From positions 171,590 to 235,589 of the forward strand of contig PUQB01000140.1 in the NCBI GenBank assembly GCA_003024785.1: a DNA stretch of 64,000 nucleotides, given 5' to 3'. This DNA comes from Selaginella tamariscina. Its lineage: Eukaryota; Streptophyta; Lycopodiopsida; Selaginellales; Selaginellaceae. The notes beneath the pieces are model-generated. The model saw only the letters and a program-made list of their open reading frames with translations, did not search any database and was not told the origin of the DNA. Shown here piece after piece: positions 1 through 23,849 of this stretch (positions are counted from its first letter, which is position 1; each line of letters opens with the position of its first letter). A program made the position numbers and the translations under genes.

Positions 1-11321
<11,321 letters not shown>

Positions 11322-11412
11322 GGAGCTCCTTCCTACATTTTCCCCTCAAATACCCTAAACCCCAAAAACCCTAATTTCATTTTAACCTAAACTTAATTTA
11401 TTAATACTTTAC
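11322..11412 (-). promoter_or_regulatory. ATR 5' leader / proximal promoter with telo-box-like motifs
   Basis: Directly upstream of the ATR start codon, the + strand reads CCCTAAA and AACCCTAA within a C/A-rich stretch (11,341-11,375). Telo-boxes of this form are common in leaders and promoters of plant S-phase and ribosomal genes, which would fit a replication-checkpoint gene. I cannot place the transcription start or a TATA box. Confidence 0.4.
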
Positions 11413-12270
11413 AAATACAATGGATGTGCAGTCAATACAGCATTCTTAAGCTATATTCAGGAATATCTCCATATTATTCTGTATGCGACATACGTTGACT
11501 CCTAATGCCACCTGTCACTGCCCCCAGCTGTTCTAAACCTTGGTGTCGGAACCATCGCCTTTTTGTACCCATGTTTCATCGTCCCAAAATAAACCTGAAT
11601 AATAATATACATACATATACACACACATAGATAGATAGATAGATACACACTATATACATACACATATATACACATACAGATATACATATATACTTACGTC
11701 ATTGACGTGTTTGGGATACTCGTAAGTATTCCCTAACATGAGTTTATTCCCAGGAAGCACCATAACAGCCTAATTTAAATTGTTTATTTGATATATTATT
11801 ATATATCGTATACAATATTAATATAATATATATTACTATATATAATATAATGTGATATTTAAATATATAATTTCGTATTGGGCCACTTTGTCCAAGTCTG
11901 AGTTACCGGATTGTAGGACTCCATTGCACTCACGAAAGAGTTACTTATTTTATTCGTTGGATCCTGTAAATAAACAAATAAATAAATAAACATAATGTAT
12001 ATGCAAAATCAAACATATTTATAAATATATTAATATACTTACAAACCTGCACACATGAGATCACCACGTGGCGTAGGCATACTAGGCATAATAAATTAGT
12101 ATTTAACTAATATAAATTGATTTACTAATGTAATTAACCTTGCCGTCCAACAGGTATCTCCATGGTGATCTATTTGTTCAGCACCTTGATTCCATTATCA
12201 GTTTTAATATCGTATATAAATGTGTATTTTACGAGTGCGTTTCTCCCTCCAAAAATATGTATTTTTCCTA
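11413..12270 (-). pseudogene. Decayed partial duplicate of the kelch-repeat gene
   Basis: This stretch is collinear with the 3' half of the kelch gene at 17,439-20,578. It has pieces matching exon 7 (about 11,415-11,600), exon 6 (about 11,697-11,770, truncated), exon 5 (about 11,877-11,967), a fragment of exon 4 (about 12,042-12,092) and exon 3 (about 12,138-12,255). Exon 7 lacks an internal block, exon 4 is mostly missing and several splice sites are gone, so it cannot encode a working propeller. It is useful as an outgroup: it keeps five C at 11,521-11,525 where the full gene has four, and a GCT-type codon that the full gene lost in exon 3. Both differences are frame-correcting relative to the full copy. 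It lies about 90 bp upstream of the ATR start. Confidence 0.85.
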
Positions 12271-12807
12271 ATAAATTAAATAATTAAATAATTATAAAAA
12301 ATATACGCTACATTTTCTATCTTTATATATATATATATATATATATATTTCAGAGGTACTTTTAATATATTTATATAGATATGACTTTAACACACTTAAG
12401 TTATAACTTTTAATATAATTTGAAACCTAAATAACCGATACTAAACTAAATATAAAAACATTAATTATATAGAAAAATATATTATGTATTCAGAAGGTCT
12501 TTTGTCTTCCATGAAATAAGTTACACAACGTAAATATAAATGCATCACAAAACAGACGGTACGTGCATATACAAACCTGCTGTATCATCAGCTACATTCT
12601 CCGATGCTTATCGGAAACCGAAGGCCGGAATGTGTTGAAAACTTCAGATTTCGCCGGATCCTGCTTGAAACGGGGCTTCTTCGCACGATCGGCCCTAGCC
12701 TGTGCGATGCCGCTGCTCTCTCCGGATTGTTTTGACCCTGATGAAAATATATGGTTCGACTGTGGATCTGGACCATTCTATTCCAGATTTGACAACAATG
12801 ACGAGTG
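12271..12807. other. AT-rich spacer, no gene recognised
   Basis: Mostly AT-rich DNA with a TA microsatellite near 12,325-12,348. A more GC-balanced piece at about 12,590-12,805 has open frames on both strands (about 80 codons each), but neither resembles a known family. It may be a remnant of the gene that follows. Confidence 0.4.
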
Positions 12808-13347
12808 ATGATTGGAAACAAAAAGAAGATAACGACCAATTTCAGTATTTACCTCCTTAAGGTATGTTTAATTTATTAATTATTTAATTAAAAACATAAC
12901 TGTCATTTGCAGGAACTTCAATGCCACACGGGTCTTTACTTGAACATGTTCAAGTTAGAAGAAATATTTCAAGAGGATTGGAGGACTTGTACGTTCAGGT
13001 TTCCAAATTTACCAGTCAAGGTAAAGCAATTTAGTCCACAGTTTAAGACAAACATTAAGAGAGCTGGAATGTGGGCAATATGTGGATAACAGAACGGTGG
13101 GTCGAATATGCTACTAGTGCTGGATGAGGTAATGGAGGACACAGTACAACCCTTCTTACTCTTCATTCAGAGTAAATGCTCTGGCGATCCTGCTAAAGAA
13201 CCAAAGGTAACATGGCACCTTGTGGAGCAAAATCTAAAAAAAGACATGAGATATCTCATTCATCTGAATAATACTTATGTTCCGGAAGGAAGTAAGTCCA
13301 TACGGCTAGTTTGCACAATAGGCCCCCTTAATTTCAATACTGTTTAG
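12808..13347 (+). pseudogene. Unrecognised small two-exon gene, probably broken
   Basis: Product not recognised. The model starts at ATG 12,808, exon 1 ends at 12,861 before a GTATGT donor, and exon 2 starts at 12,913 after TTTGCAG. The frame then runs to a TAA at 13,087-13,089 and continues in the same frame to a second stop at 13,347. Reading through would give about 160 residues; otherwise it is a 77-residue peptide. Composition is ordinary globular (LNMFKLEEIFQEDWRTCTFR before the stop, VMEDTVQPFLLFIQSK after it), unlike the AT-rich surroundings, so it is probably a once-coding sequence. No signal peptide or membrane segment is visible. It could be a captured fragment of a larger gene. 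Confidence 0.35.
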
Positions 13348-15110
13348 GGGGTTTTAGGATGCGTACATGTTATAACATGAGAGGAAAAATTAAAAAATTG
13401 TGATTTTACTTGGGCAGTTTACTCTTTTAAATAAAGCAATACCTTTGTATAAGTCAAACAAATAAAAAAAGGTTGAAACAAATAAACAAAATGAATGCTT
13501 TTTTAACAACACATTCATATTTAAAGGTGTATATGTTTTATCTTTAATATAAATCAAAACCAAAAAAAAAAAATGTGAATCCTCATGTTCCCATTTAAGG
13601 GTGTACATATTATATTTAAGTAGTGCATTTTTATCATGTCTTACATAGGTGTTTTTCATTTCATTCGTTTGTATGTTATTTCTTTCTTTCTTTTATTTTT
13701 ATTTATTCTTTTATAATGTTTAATTTTTATTCTTTTACAAATTATTCTTTTGAAGATATGAATATGCGTGAATTACATGAAAGAACTAGTTCGCCATTAA
13801 AAATAATTGATTTTTGTGTTGAAATCGATTTATTTTTAAAGGACCGTGTTTTGTGAAAAATGTGAAAACTTAATGAAAGTGAGAAGAAATAATATAAGAA
13901 AGATGTAATGAAATGAAAATATAAGATATGTTATTATTAAAATTTTATTTTAAAACTGGCACTTGGTTTTTATAATAATTTAGAACTTGCAAAGGGGCCC
14001 CCTCGTTAGGATATGGTAAATTATATTTACCTTAATTCCCAAGAGTTTTCTTAAGTACATTTATTAGGGTTTTTTAAACTTTATTTACTTACATCAGTGT
14101 TGAAACATTGTGAACATATAAATTAATGCATTCATAAAGCTTTATAAATGCATTTCCATTGCCTACAAACTTTCTACGCCATATATATTCTTGAAAATAA
14201 CTGTTATACATATTCTATACCTTCACCAAACACCCATTGACCCTTTATTTTTTTATTATATTTACGTTTACCAAAAATTATTTCTACTATTTTTCATGGT
14301 TTTCCACTTTTAATATTACTATTTTATAAATTAAGATAACAAATATCTTTACATAATTATACCAATCAACAATAATATGTGGAGACCATCATCTGTTTGT
14401 TACATTTTAATTGATTAACAATACATAATATAATCATTTATTTCCATTCTAAAGTCAGTTTACACAATGTCTACCCTCCCCTTTTTATTTGTATTTAATA
14501 TGAATAACAACTTCCACATGAGAAGTTTGCTCGGAGGGTTGTGATTGGGAACAGCTTTGGTCTAGTAAATAATATTACAGCAGTCTGCCATGTGAAAAAG
14601 TGCAACCTATTAATGTATAATCTTAAAGATTGAATCTTAGTCATCATCCACATACATAAACATATACATTTCGCCATATATGCATATATATGACATGTAC
14701 TTGTATATTCACCATGACATGACTAACGGCTTTGGCATATTATTTAGAGTTTACAAGTAGATTCTTAGTTAAAGCACATTACAACAAGGATATATTTATA
14801 TAAATTAACAATATATAAACATTAAATATAAACATATAATTTCTAGTTTCAATACATGTATATTTAAATTATGTATGTATTTATGGTATATTTATATATA
14901 AGCAAGACTCTCTAGTTAATTGCTCCTATGTCCCTAGTTAATGTATTTTATATACATATATAATTATGTTATGTATGTAGAGAGAGAAAGATACCTAGTT
15001 ATAACCAATATAATGGAAGAATTCATTCATAAAACTTTGATAAAACCTCATCACTTACAAAATGATACCTTATATTATTATATATATTGTATATGTGTTT
15101 ATTTATATAT
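13348..15110. other. AT-rich intergenic DNA, no gene seen
   Basis: Strongly AT-rich with poly-A/T runs. Short frames here have biased compositions (Phe/Tyr/Lys) and no similarity I recognise. No RNA gene seen. Confidence 0.6.
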
Positions 15111-15112
15111 AT

Positions 15113-16220
15113 ACATAGTGTGATTTCTAGTCCATTTGGGAGATGTTAGGGAATTGTGACAAGCAACTCTTATACGAAATTAATATGTTAAAAAAATGTA
15201 AGGAACACGAAGCCTTAACATTTATATGTTTATTTATATATATATACATAGTGTGATTTCTAGTCCATTTGGGAATGATAGTACCTTTACATCTAGTACT
15301 TTTGAAATCATTTCCTACTTCAGCACCACCAAAGCTAAACATGGAGAGAGCATTCTTTAAAGTATAAACATATGTAACATTAACACACACACGCATACAA
15401 ATAATGAATGTGATTTCTTATGTTCTTAACTTATGAATATCATATTATAATATGTTTAACATAAATACTACTACTATTCAAGAGAGTCTCCTACCACTGT
15501 TCAAGGGTCCAAGGCTACTATTATTGTATAAGGCTTGCTATATGAGGTCGGTGTTGTCCAAGCCAAGGTTAAGTCCTAATCTCTTATTCACATGTGAGGC
15601 TCCTACAATGGACAAACGAACCAATGCCAAGGAGAAGGCTTACTTACTGGCATTTGGAAATGCCACTATGTGGAGTTGAGACAAGACCTAACCCTAAAAC
15701 CCTAGGGTTGGTGGTTAGGCCAGGATTTGAATCATGTGGCAAGCAGGATGTCCATAAAAAAATTAACAACAATAAATATTTATTTAAAGAATGACTTTCT
15801 TCTGAAATTAAGACATGTTTAAGAAAAATTTTTGGCATAAGTTGTTAGACTTGACAGAGTCGTCAAAAGAATATGGATTTAAAACAAATTTACCTATACC
15901 ATCTCCACTCTTAAAGAAATAATAAGCATTTAAAACGTTAAAGTAGAGGTCTAAAACATGTGATACACAACATTAATAATAAATTCTTATGATATGTTGT
16001 ATGCAAGAAGTTTTGTGGTCATTCTATCAAATTCAAATTTCAAGATCTTTTATAATGGGCAAATTATCTAAGTGAATGCAACTTTTAATTGAGATGCCCA
16101 CATCTAGTCCATTTTGGAAATGTTAGGGAATTGTGACAAGCAACTCTTATATGAAACTAATATGTTAAAAGAACAATGTAGGAGACACGAAGCCTTGACA
16201 TTTGAGTTTTGTAATTCTTG
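15113..16220. repeat. Dispersed repeat, at least two long copies and one short copy
   Basis: A segment of about 90 bp starting TCTAGTCCATTTGGGA at 15,128 recurs near-identically at about 16,106-16,203, both followed by an ACGAAGCCTT block. A shorter copy of its start (CATAGTGTGATTTCTAGTCC) occurs at 15,113 and again near 15,248. Between the long copies lies a more GC-balanced piece (15,480-15,760) without a recognisable protein. This looks like debris of a repeat family; I cannot classify it. Confidence 0.6.
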
Positions 16221-17438
16221 ATTTTTGAGCAAATTCTGCCCACAATTGTGTAACACATAATAGATACCCAAGATGTGTGTTTGAGCCTTTAGTGTCACCA
16301 TAAGGCATTGTTTAATTATTATCACAAGCGATTTTAAGTTCAATTCTTTTAACAACACCTTAGAAACATTTTTGTGGCTTAGGCCTTCGCATGCCTTCTA
16401 TGCAAACGGGTAGTTACACTTGCCATTATGATTCGTGCAATGATGCAAAAGTAACAAGATCTCAGTATCGAAGGTACAAGGAGAGGGCATAGAGATCAAT
16501 AATAGGGCAACAAGAAACACTATGCTAGGACTTTTTAAGTAGCTATGTAAATGATGTATAATTCAATATGCAAAGGGAAGAATATTTTTTAAATCTAGTT
16601 TCTACAAGCATATGTCGTTCGTTGTACAAGAGGCAGCAATTGGCCCTATTTCATGAAGTGTCTATGCAGAAAGAGCTATGGAGGATTAAGACTTATACAT
16701 AATTTAATTTGGTGTTGTCGAAAACCACATCAAAAGCCACTCTATTGATGTATATATAGAACACTATTGACCACATAGGAGATAAAGCTTATCAGTGTAA
16801 AGGATGATAACCATGAGATAGACACACTTGAGAAGGGAGCAAAGGGGTTGAAGTCTATTATCCAATTAGCAAGAGTGTTTAACAATATGCAAGATTCTAT
16901 TAAACCATATATAAAGCCATGCTATTAACCACACACTCAAGATTGTATACTAGACGCCACATTATAAACCATTACAAAAGCTATAATCCCGTTCACCACT
17001 AAAAAAAAAGCTACACTTAAAAAAAAACTAGACAGAAAGCCACCACGGCTACGTGATGAAATGTATAGTTGACCACACCGAAACAAAAAACCACACACTC
17101 ACTGTCTCCTTGTGGTTCTCCAGGAGTTGGAAAGTCAAAGAAGTAGCAGATCTCTTCATAATCTGCCTCAATATTTGGAGCACCACAGCGCCCATCTATG
17201 TGGGAGTTTACTCTGAGAGATATTCTACCTTCTGACTGGAGCCTTCCACCTGTTCTCGCGGAAAGGTGACCTCCATATGTCACATGTGTATGTGTGGTAC
17301 ATATAAAGGAAACTCGTGTATATAACTAATGTTTGTGGGAATAAAGGATATATGGAGTCTTACACTTCTATTGTCTTTTAACATGTCATATTAATTTTGA
17401 TACTCAATAGTATTTACAAATACATTTACTATTTACAT
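16221..17438. other. Intergenic stretch; one weak coding-like patch
   Basis: Mostly unremarkable DNA. At 17,017-17,283 the minus strand has an 88-codon frame whose middle is of more balanced composition than its flanks (residues such as GRISLRVNSHIDGRCGAPN), possibly an exon remnant. I see no convincing splice pair or family match, and it could be chance. Confidence 0.3.
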
Positions 17439-19022
17439 TTATAATGGATAAGCAGTCAATGCAGCACTGTCATTATACGCCTCATTTCTTAAGTATATGT
17501 ATACGTGGGGATGATCTATATCCAGGAATATCTCCGTATTATTCTGTACGGGACATACGTCAACTCCTATACATACGGCAGCACCTCCAAATACGAACGC
17601 AATCCACCTGTCACTGCCCCAGCTGTTCTAAACCTTGGTGTAGGAATCATCGCCTTTTGCACCCATGTTTCATCGTCCCCAAAATAAACCTGCATACAAT
17701 ACACACACACACACATACATATATACACATACGTATATATATACATATATACTTACTTCATTGACGTGTTTGGGATACTTGTAAGTATCGTTCTCTTTGT
17801 AGTGACCTTCTCCTCCAACTAACATGAGTTTATTCCCAGGAAGCACCATTACAGCCTAATTTAAATTGTTTAATTGAAATATATATTACTATATATAATA
17901 AAATGTGATGATATTATAAATATATAATTTAACTTACTGCATCTCCACGCGGCGTCAACATATTGGGCCTCTTTGTCCAAGTCTGAGTTACCGGATTGTA
18001 GGACTCCATTGCACTCACAAAAGAGTTACTTATTTTATTCGTTGGATCCTGTAAATAAATAAATAAATAAAACATGCAAAATTAAACATATTATAAATAT
18101 ATTAATATACTTACATAATAACCTCCAAGAACGTATAATTCGTTCATGAAACCTGCACACATGAGATCACCACGTGGCGTAGGCATACTAGGCACTTTGC
18201 TCCATATGTTTTTTACTGGATCATAAACTTCCACAGTATTTAAATATGAATAATCAAAAGCATATCCTCCAGCCATATAGATCTGAAAAAACATTAATTA
18301 TTTTAATAAATTAGTATTTAACTAATCTAGTTTATTAATAATTTAATTAACCTTGCCATCCAAGCTTGCAGCACAGGTATCTCCATGGTAATCTATTTGT
18401 TCAGACCTTGAGTCCATTTATCAGTTTTAATATCGTATATAAATGTGGATTTTACGAGTGTCGGAGTATCAGCACTGGAGTCGTTTCTCCCTCCAACAAC
18501 ATATATTTTTCCTAATAAATTAAATAATTAAATAAATATAAAGAATATTAATTGTATAAAATAATACGCTACAATCGTTAAAAAAAATGATTTTTCTAAT
18601 AAATTAAATGAATGATTAAATATAAAGAATATTAGCTATATATAAAAAAATTACTATGTATTATGATGTGTGTATAAATATATATAGATATAACTTTTAT
18701 TAACTTATACTGAATTAATTATAATGCGTACCGTTTAATAAAGCAGCACCAAACCGATATCTTGGCTGAGGCATGGATGAAACCTTGGTATAATTTCTAA
18801 ATATCGCGTCATATTTCCACACGTCAGCAGTTACATTTCCTTCTGAAAGTGCTCCTCCGATAATATATATAACCTCGTCAGGGTCGACTCCAATTGCAGC
18901 GTGATCAGATAATTTATCTAACGGGATCCAAAACTTAATTAATTAAATTAATCCATATTTATTTACTAATTTTAAATTATATTAATTTTATATCCATATG
19001 TTTACAATATATATGTATACAT

Positions 19023-19085
<63 letters not shown>

Positions 19086-19251
19086 CATATATACATATAC
19101 ACACACACATAAATATTGCAGTGTGATCAGATAATTTATCTAACGGGATTCAAAAACTTAATTCATTAATTAATGCATATTATGTATTTACTACATATAT
19201 ATTATATTAATGTTTATATACAGATATAGAATACGTATTCAAATGTTTATG

Positions 19252-19294
<43 letters not shown>

Positions 19295-19956
19295 TATAAT
19301 ATATATATATATACACATCAATACACACACACACACATACATATATTTTTCTAGACTAAATAGCAAAACTAAAAACTTTTATTTTTCCTAATAATTTAAA
19401 TGATTGATAAATATAAAGAATAACTATATAAAAAATACACTGTATTAAGAAGTTATTCTGTATTAGTATTTATCGTGTATTTATATATATATTCAGAGGA
19501 TATTTATATAGATATGATTTTAACACACTATGATAGACACACACACACACGTACATACCTACATATATATACACCATAGTATACACACACACAAACACAG
19601 ACAAGCATATAAACAAGCTTAACTGGGAAGAGATGGCTTCATCTCTTCAGCGTGATCAGATAATTTATCTAACGGGATCCAAAACTTAATTAATTAAATT
19701 AAACCTATATATTTACTAAATTTAAATTATATTAATTTTTATATACAGATATATTCATATGTTTATAGGTTTGCATACAAATATCTCTCTCTATGTATAC
19801 ACACACACAAATATTGCAGTGTGATCAGATAATTTATCTAACGGGATTCAAAAACTTAATTAATTAATTAATGCATATTATGTATTTACTAAATATATAT
19901 TATATTAATGTTACAGAATACGTATTCAAATGTTTATGAGTCTGCATATGTCTATA

Positions 19957-20000
<44 letters not shown>

Positions 20001-20578
20001 ACATCAATACACACACACACATATATTTATATACATACTTTTCTAGACTAAATAGCCAAACTAAAAACTTTTAATTTTCCTAATAATTTAATGATTGATA
20101 ATATAAAGAATAATAACTATATAAAAAAATACACTGTATTATCGTGTATTTATATATTCAGAGGATATTTATAGAGATATGATTTTAACACGCTATAGAC
20201 ATACACACACGTACATACCTACATATATATACACCATAACACACACACACACACACAAGCTTAACTGGGAAGAGATGGCTTCATAGTCCAGAATCCACTG
20301 CCACGGAATAAACTCCCTCCATATACGAGTCCATTTATATCTTTCTTGCCAGTACCAGAAACCAATCCAACCGTTGGATGAGGAACAATCCCCTCACGCT
20401 TTACCAATCTAGAGATCTTATTCGCCTGGGAGCCCATTACTGCTGCAAACGTAATTAGCAGTATAATTAAGATAAACCCAAGTGCTAAAACTGCATATTT
20501 TAGCAGTTTAGCTGATTTCTTAAGACTATTAATCTCGCTTTGTAGTGCTCCTGTGTCCTCCATGTACACCGCTTTCAT
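17439..20578 (-). CDS. Kelch-repeat protein with N-terminal membrane anchor
   Basis: Seven exons on the minus strand: 20578-20266, 18917-18732, 18511-18352, 18282-18115, 18048-17938, 17855-17757, 17689-17439; stop TAA at 17,441-17,439, about 430 residues. Residues about 25-50 are strongly hydrophobic (LLKYAVLALGFILIILLITF) after a short charged N-terminus, suggesting a type II signal anchor. The rest has kelch signatures: double-Gly strands (IYIIGG, IYVVGG, IYMAGG, LYVLGG, LMLVGG, FVFGG) followed by tryptophan positions (VWKY, NIWSKV, QTWTKR), so at least five blades and perhaps six. Kelch propellers are protein-binding scaffolds; partner and location are unknown, but the anchor suggests a membrane site. 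Exon phases close exactly if one base is added in exon 3 and one in exon 7 (four C at 17,617-17,620 against five in the pseudogene copy), so it is probably functional with two consensus errors. Intron 1 carries an internal duplication of both exon edges. Confidence 0.8.
18905..20290. repeat. Tandem duplication inside kelch intron 1, copying exon edges
   Basis: The acceptor-side sequence TGATCAGATAATTTATCTAA of exon 2 occurs at the true site (about 18,903) and again near 19,128, 19,653 and 19,819. The 3' edge of exon 1 (AAGCTTAACTGGGAAGAGAT) occurs at the true site near 20,258 and again near 19,616. The intron interior (TTTTCTAGACTAAATAGC block) is present near 19,347 and 20,039. Together these show a unit of about 0.65-0.7 kb duplicated in tandem, and a smaller internal repeat. 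CT, CA and TA microsatellites sit inside each unit. Confidence 0.8.
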
Positions 20579-20775
20579 GACTTTGATGTGTGTATATATC
20601 AGAGTTTTAAGCTATTTAAATATGTCTTTAACAAACCAAACAGGACGATTTTAATAACAAAACACTACATAATTTAACAAGAAGTCATTGATCACGTGTG
20701 CATCCGTAATATTTATTTATATATTGATATACTTATTGTATATTCATGAAAAGGAAAAAGACTTTTTACCGGTTA

Positions 20776-20885
20776 TATATAATATAACCATCTCTTTTTC
20801 GACGCGTACAGGTAAATCTGGAATAAAATTATATATAACCGTCTCTTTTTCTCGACGCGTACAGGTAAATCTGGAATAAAAATAC
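20776..20885. repeat. Two-copy tandem repeat upstream of the kelch gene
   Basis: A unit of about 53 bp containing TCTCTTTTTC, CGACGCGTACAGG and TAAATCTGGAATAAAA is present twice in tandem. It lies about 200-300 bp upstream of the kelch start codon. The embedded GACGCGT might be a regulatory motif; no direct support. Confidence 0.75.
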
Positions 20886-21149
20886 AAGCAGATTTTTTAT
20901 TTTAGAATATCAAATGCATGATCAGCTTTTATTTTAGACTATTATATACTCAAAGTATTACATATATCATACTAAAAATATATAATTAGTTAAGCATATA
21001 ATTATATAGACTTATTATTACATAAGATTAATAATATAAAATCGTTGTCAACTGCGTGGATAGTTACATGATGCACTTAGAATGTCAGCTAAAATAGAAA
21101 GAAAATCGTAAGTCAATGAGTAACTTTGTGCATGTTCTTAGATTATTTA

Positions 21150-23050
21150 TTAAGATATAATGGATTTGACTTTGTTTTCTATTTTAAACTAGCCTTTGAT
21201 TTTTAATTTTAAAACTTTTTTAAGTATATCTTATCTATATTAAATTAACTTATTGACTTTTAATTTAAAAGCTTTTTAGGTATATTTTATCTATATTAAA
21301 CTAACTTTTGACTTCTAGTTCTAAAACTTATTATATATTATATTAAAAATCTTGAGTTTAACAAAGCTTCTTATTTGCCAGATAATTTAGAGTTTATAAA
21401 TTTTATAATGTTTACATCATAATGTTTATTATAATATAGAGATATATGCTTGTAATGTTTATTATGATATAGAAATATTGGCATATTTAAGAAACCATAT
21501 AATTTTATATGAGATTTTTAAAATTAAATATCTTCAATAATTCATGGTTCATATTCATTTTATAATATGTGATAATGCAATATAAATTGTTGTTTTTATT
21601 ACATTGTATGACATTTAATTGAGTATATATCTGTAATGACAAAAATAGCTTAATTCTTTGTAAGGATGAAGCCAAGCCAAGATATTGTATATAAAGCATT
21701 TCTAAATAAATGATACTTTAAATAATTTGTTGTATAAAAAATATTAAAATATAATTATCTTGTTCACATTGTTATAATACTTGATTTAATATTTATATTC
21801 TTCTAATTTAAATATTACAGGATTAAAATACAACATAAAATACTTTGTTGTTATATATGTAGTTATTCTCTGTAATCCTTGCATAAATACACCATTTAAA
21901 TAATGAAATATGCATCATGAACGTACATAATATGCATAAAAGTTTGCATGTATATATTTATATTCATGCATGTGTTGATTGCTACATCCAGTTTCACTAA
22001 TTGAAGAAGTGCATGAACAACAAGATCTAAATCTGTGTATTTGTTAACAATTTAATTAACTTGTTAACCTCTTTGTTTACATGTTTCCCATACTTATTTT
22101 AAATAAAACTAAATTATAAAAACATATGCAAAACTTTATTTTAACTTTACATATTATAATGTTAGTTCTTAGAGACATGCCCAATATATTTATAAAACAT
22201 TTGAATAATTTAATGAATATTTAGTATTGTTATGTGGAGATTGTAGTAGGAAGATTATATAGAGTTATAGTATGATTTTTCAATGTTTAGAAACTAAAAA
22301 CAGTAATAAATAAGTTTCGATCAAAACTCAAATAAAAAATTCCAATTTTAAATCCCGTTGTGACTCGTCCCTACGATATATAAGTTTATAATTATTAAAT
22401 TTTAGTTGCTAAAATAATAAAATATTCTCTCTTACGCACACATATATCTAGTTAGTCTCTCTCTCACGTACACGCACAAAAAAAAATGTATGATAATATA
22501 CAGAGCTAATTCAATATAATATTTACATTACAAGATATTGCAATGCAATAGATTGAAGTAAAATAAAAATGTTATATTGGTGTTAAAAATCAAAATAATC
22601 ACATTGCGTTTTAATATTTGTTACTGACAAATATATGAAATCTTGATTATAAAGAGATACAAGTAAATTAATTAATTAATTATAAACTGAATGTTGATGC
22701 GATTGGTAATAAATATCAAAATGTACTTTATAAATTTAAATGTAAAATAATTGAAATCAATCAAACTTTGTTTTTTTCAGGGCAATCGGCGAGATTGACA
22801 AGATTTATGACTTTATTATGTATATCTTATCTATATTAAACTAACTTTTGACTTTTAAATTTAAAATATTTTTATAAGTATATCTTATCTATATTAAATT
22901 AACTTTTGCTTTTTAATTTAAAGCTTTGTTAAGTATATTTTCTATATTAAACTAACTTTTGACTTCTAATTCTAAAACTTATTATATATTATATTAAAAT
23001 CTTGAGTTAACAAAGCTTCTTAGTTGCCAGGTAATTTGTTTCTAAATTTT
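21150..23050. repeat. Pair of ~230-bp direct repeats, each built of ~60-bp subunits
   Basis: The segments 21,170-21,385 and 22,805-23,035 match along their length. Both consist of two to three units of the form AAGTATATCTTATCTATATT + AAATTAACTTTTGACTTTTA and end with the same CTTGAGTT..AACAAAGCTTCTTA block. The 1.4 kb between them is AT-rich without genes. They could be ends of a degraded element, but I see no clear termini. Confidence 0.7.
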
Positions 23051-23507
23051 ATATAAACACTTGACCATTGTTGTTAATTATAAGAATCCTATAATGTACT
23101 ATACTATAGAGATATATGTTTGTAATGTAATTTTGATATAGAGATTATGCATATTTAACATAACGTGGAAAATGTATATGTATGTATGTGCTGTGTAAAT
23201 GCATATTATATAGATATAGTATAATAATCACTTATATATTTTATATATGTGTGTATATATATATATATACATATGTATACCATATAATTACATATACCTA
23301 CATCTGCATTTTTACTACTTATAATCATATATATATTCGTGTATTGTATACCAATATGTAGATCCTTATACGTTAAATGTATCTTATATACATACACGCA
23401 TATGTAGCTACATATGAATACAATGACGTGCATTTTCTTATACATACATACATACATATATATATATATATCATACACACACACGTGTATGAAGATGTAG
23501 AACTTAC

Positions 23508-23847
23508 CAATCGACGATGCACGAGAAGTCCTAGCTTGACCACTGCACATGAGATGTTAATATCATGTATCAGTGTCTATCAGTTTAAAACAAGTAATTA
23601 GATTGTTTAGCCTTTATATTGTGTGTGTGTGAGAGAGAGAGAGAGTTGCTTGTACTTGTATACATTTACTGATTTATACACATTATATTATGTAAATAAA
23701 CACTATGGATGACAGACAACACACGCGTGTGTGTATAATCTAACCTTAAGTTTGCTGCTTCAAGGAATACAAATGGACATCCAGGTTCTTAAGATCCAGC
23801 CCAGCCTTGAAGTGAATCTCTCTCAGACTATTACTCGAAAGCTTAGC
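23508..23847 (-). pseudogene. Two isolated exon-like segments of an unknown gene
   Basis: Minus-strand segment 23,847-23,745 is flanked by good splice signals (TCTCAG before, GTTAGA after), as is segment 23,542-23,508 (TGTGCAG before, GTAAGTTC after). The first reads as LREIHFKAGLDLKNLDVHLY-type sequence but meets TAA just before its donor. The codon-like composition and splice sites stand out in an AT desert. I do not recognise the family. Either a relic of a captured gene or two exons of a gene with very long introns. Confidence 0.3.
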
Positions 23848-23849
23848 CT

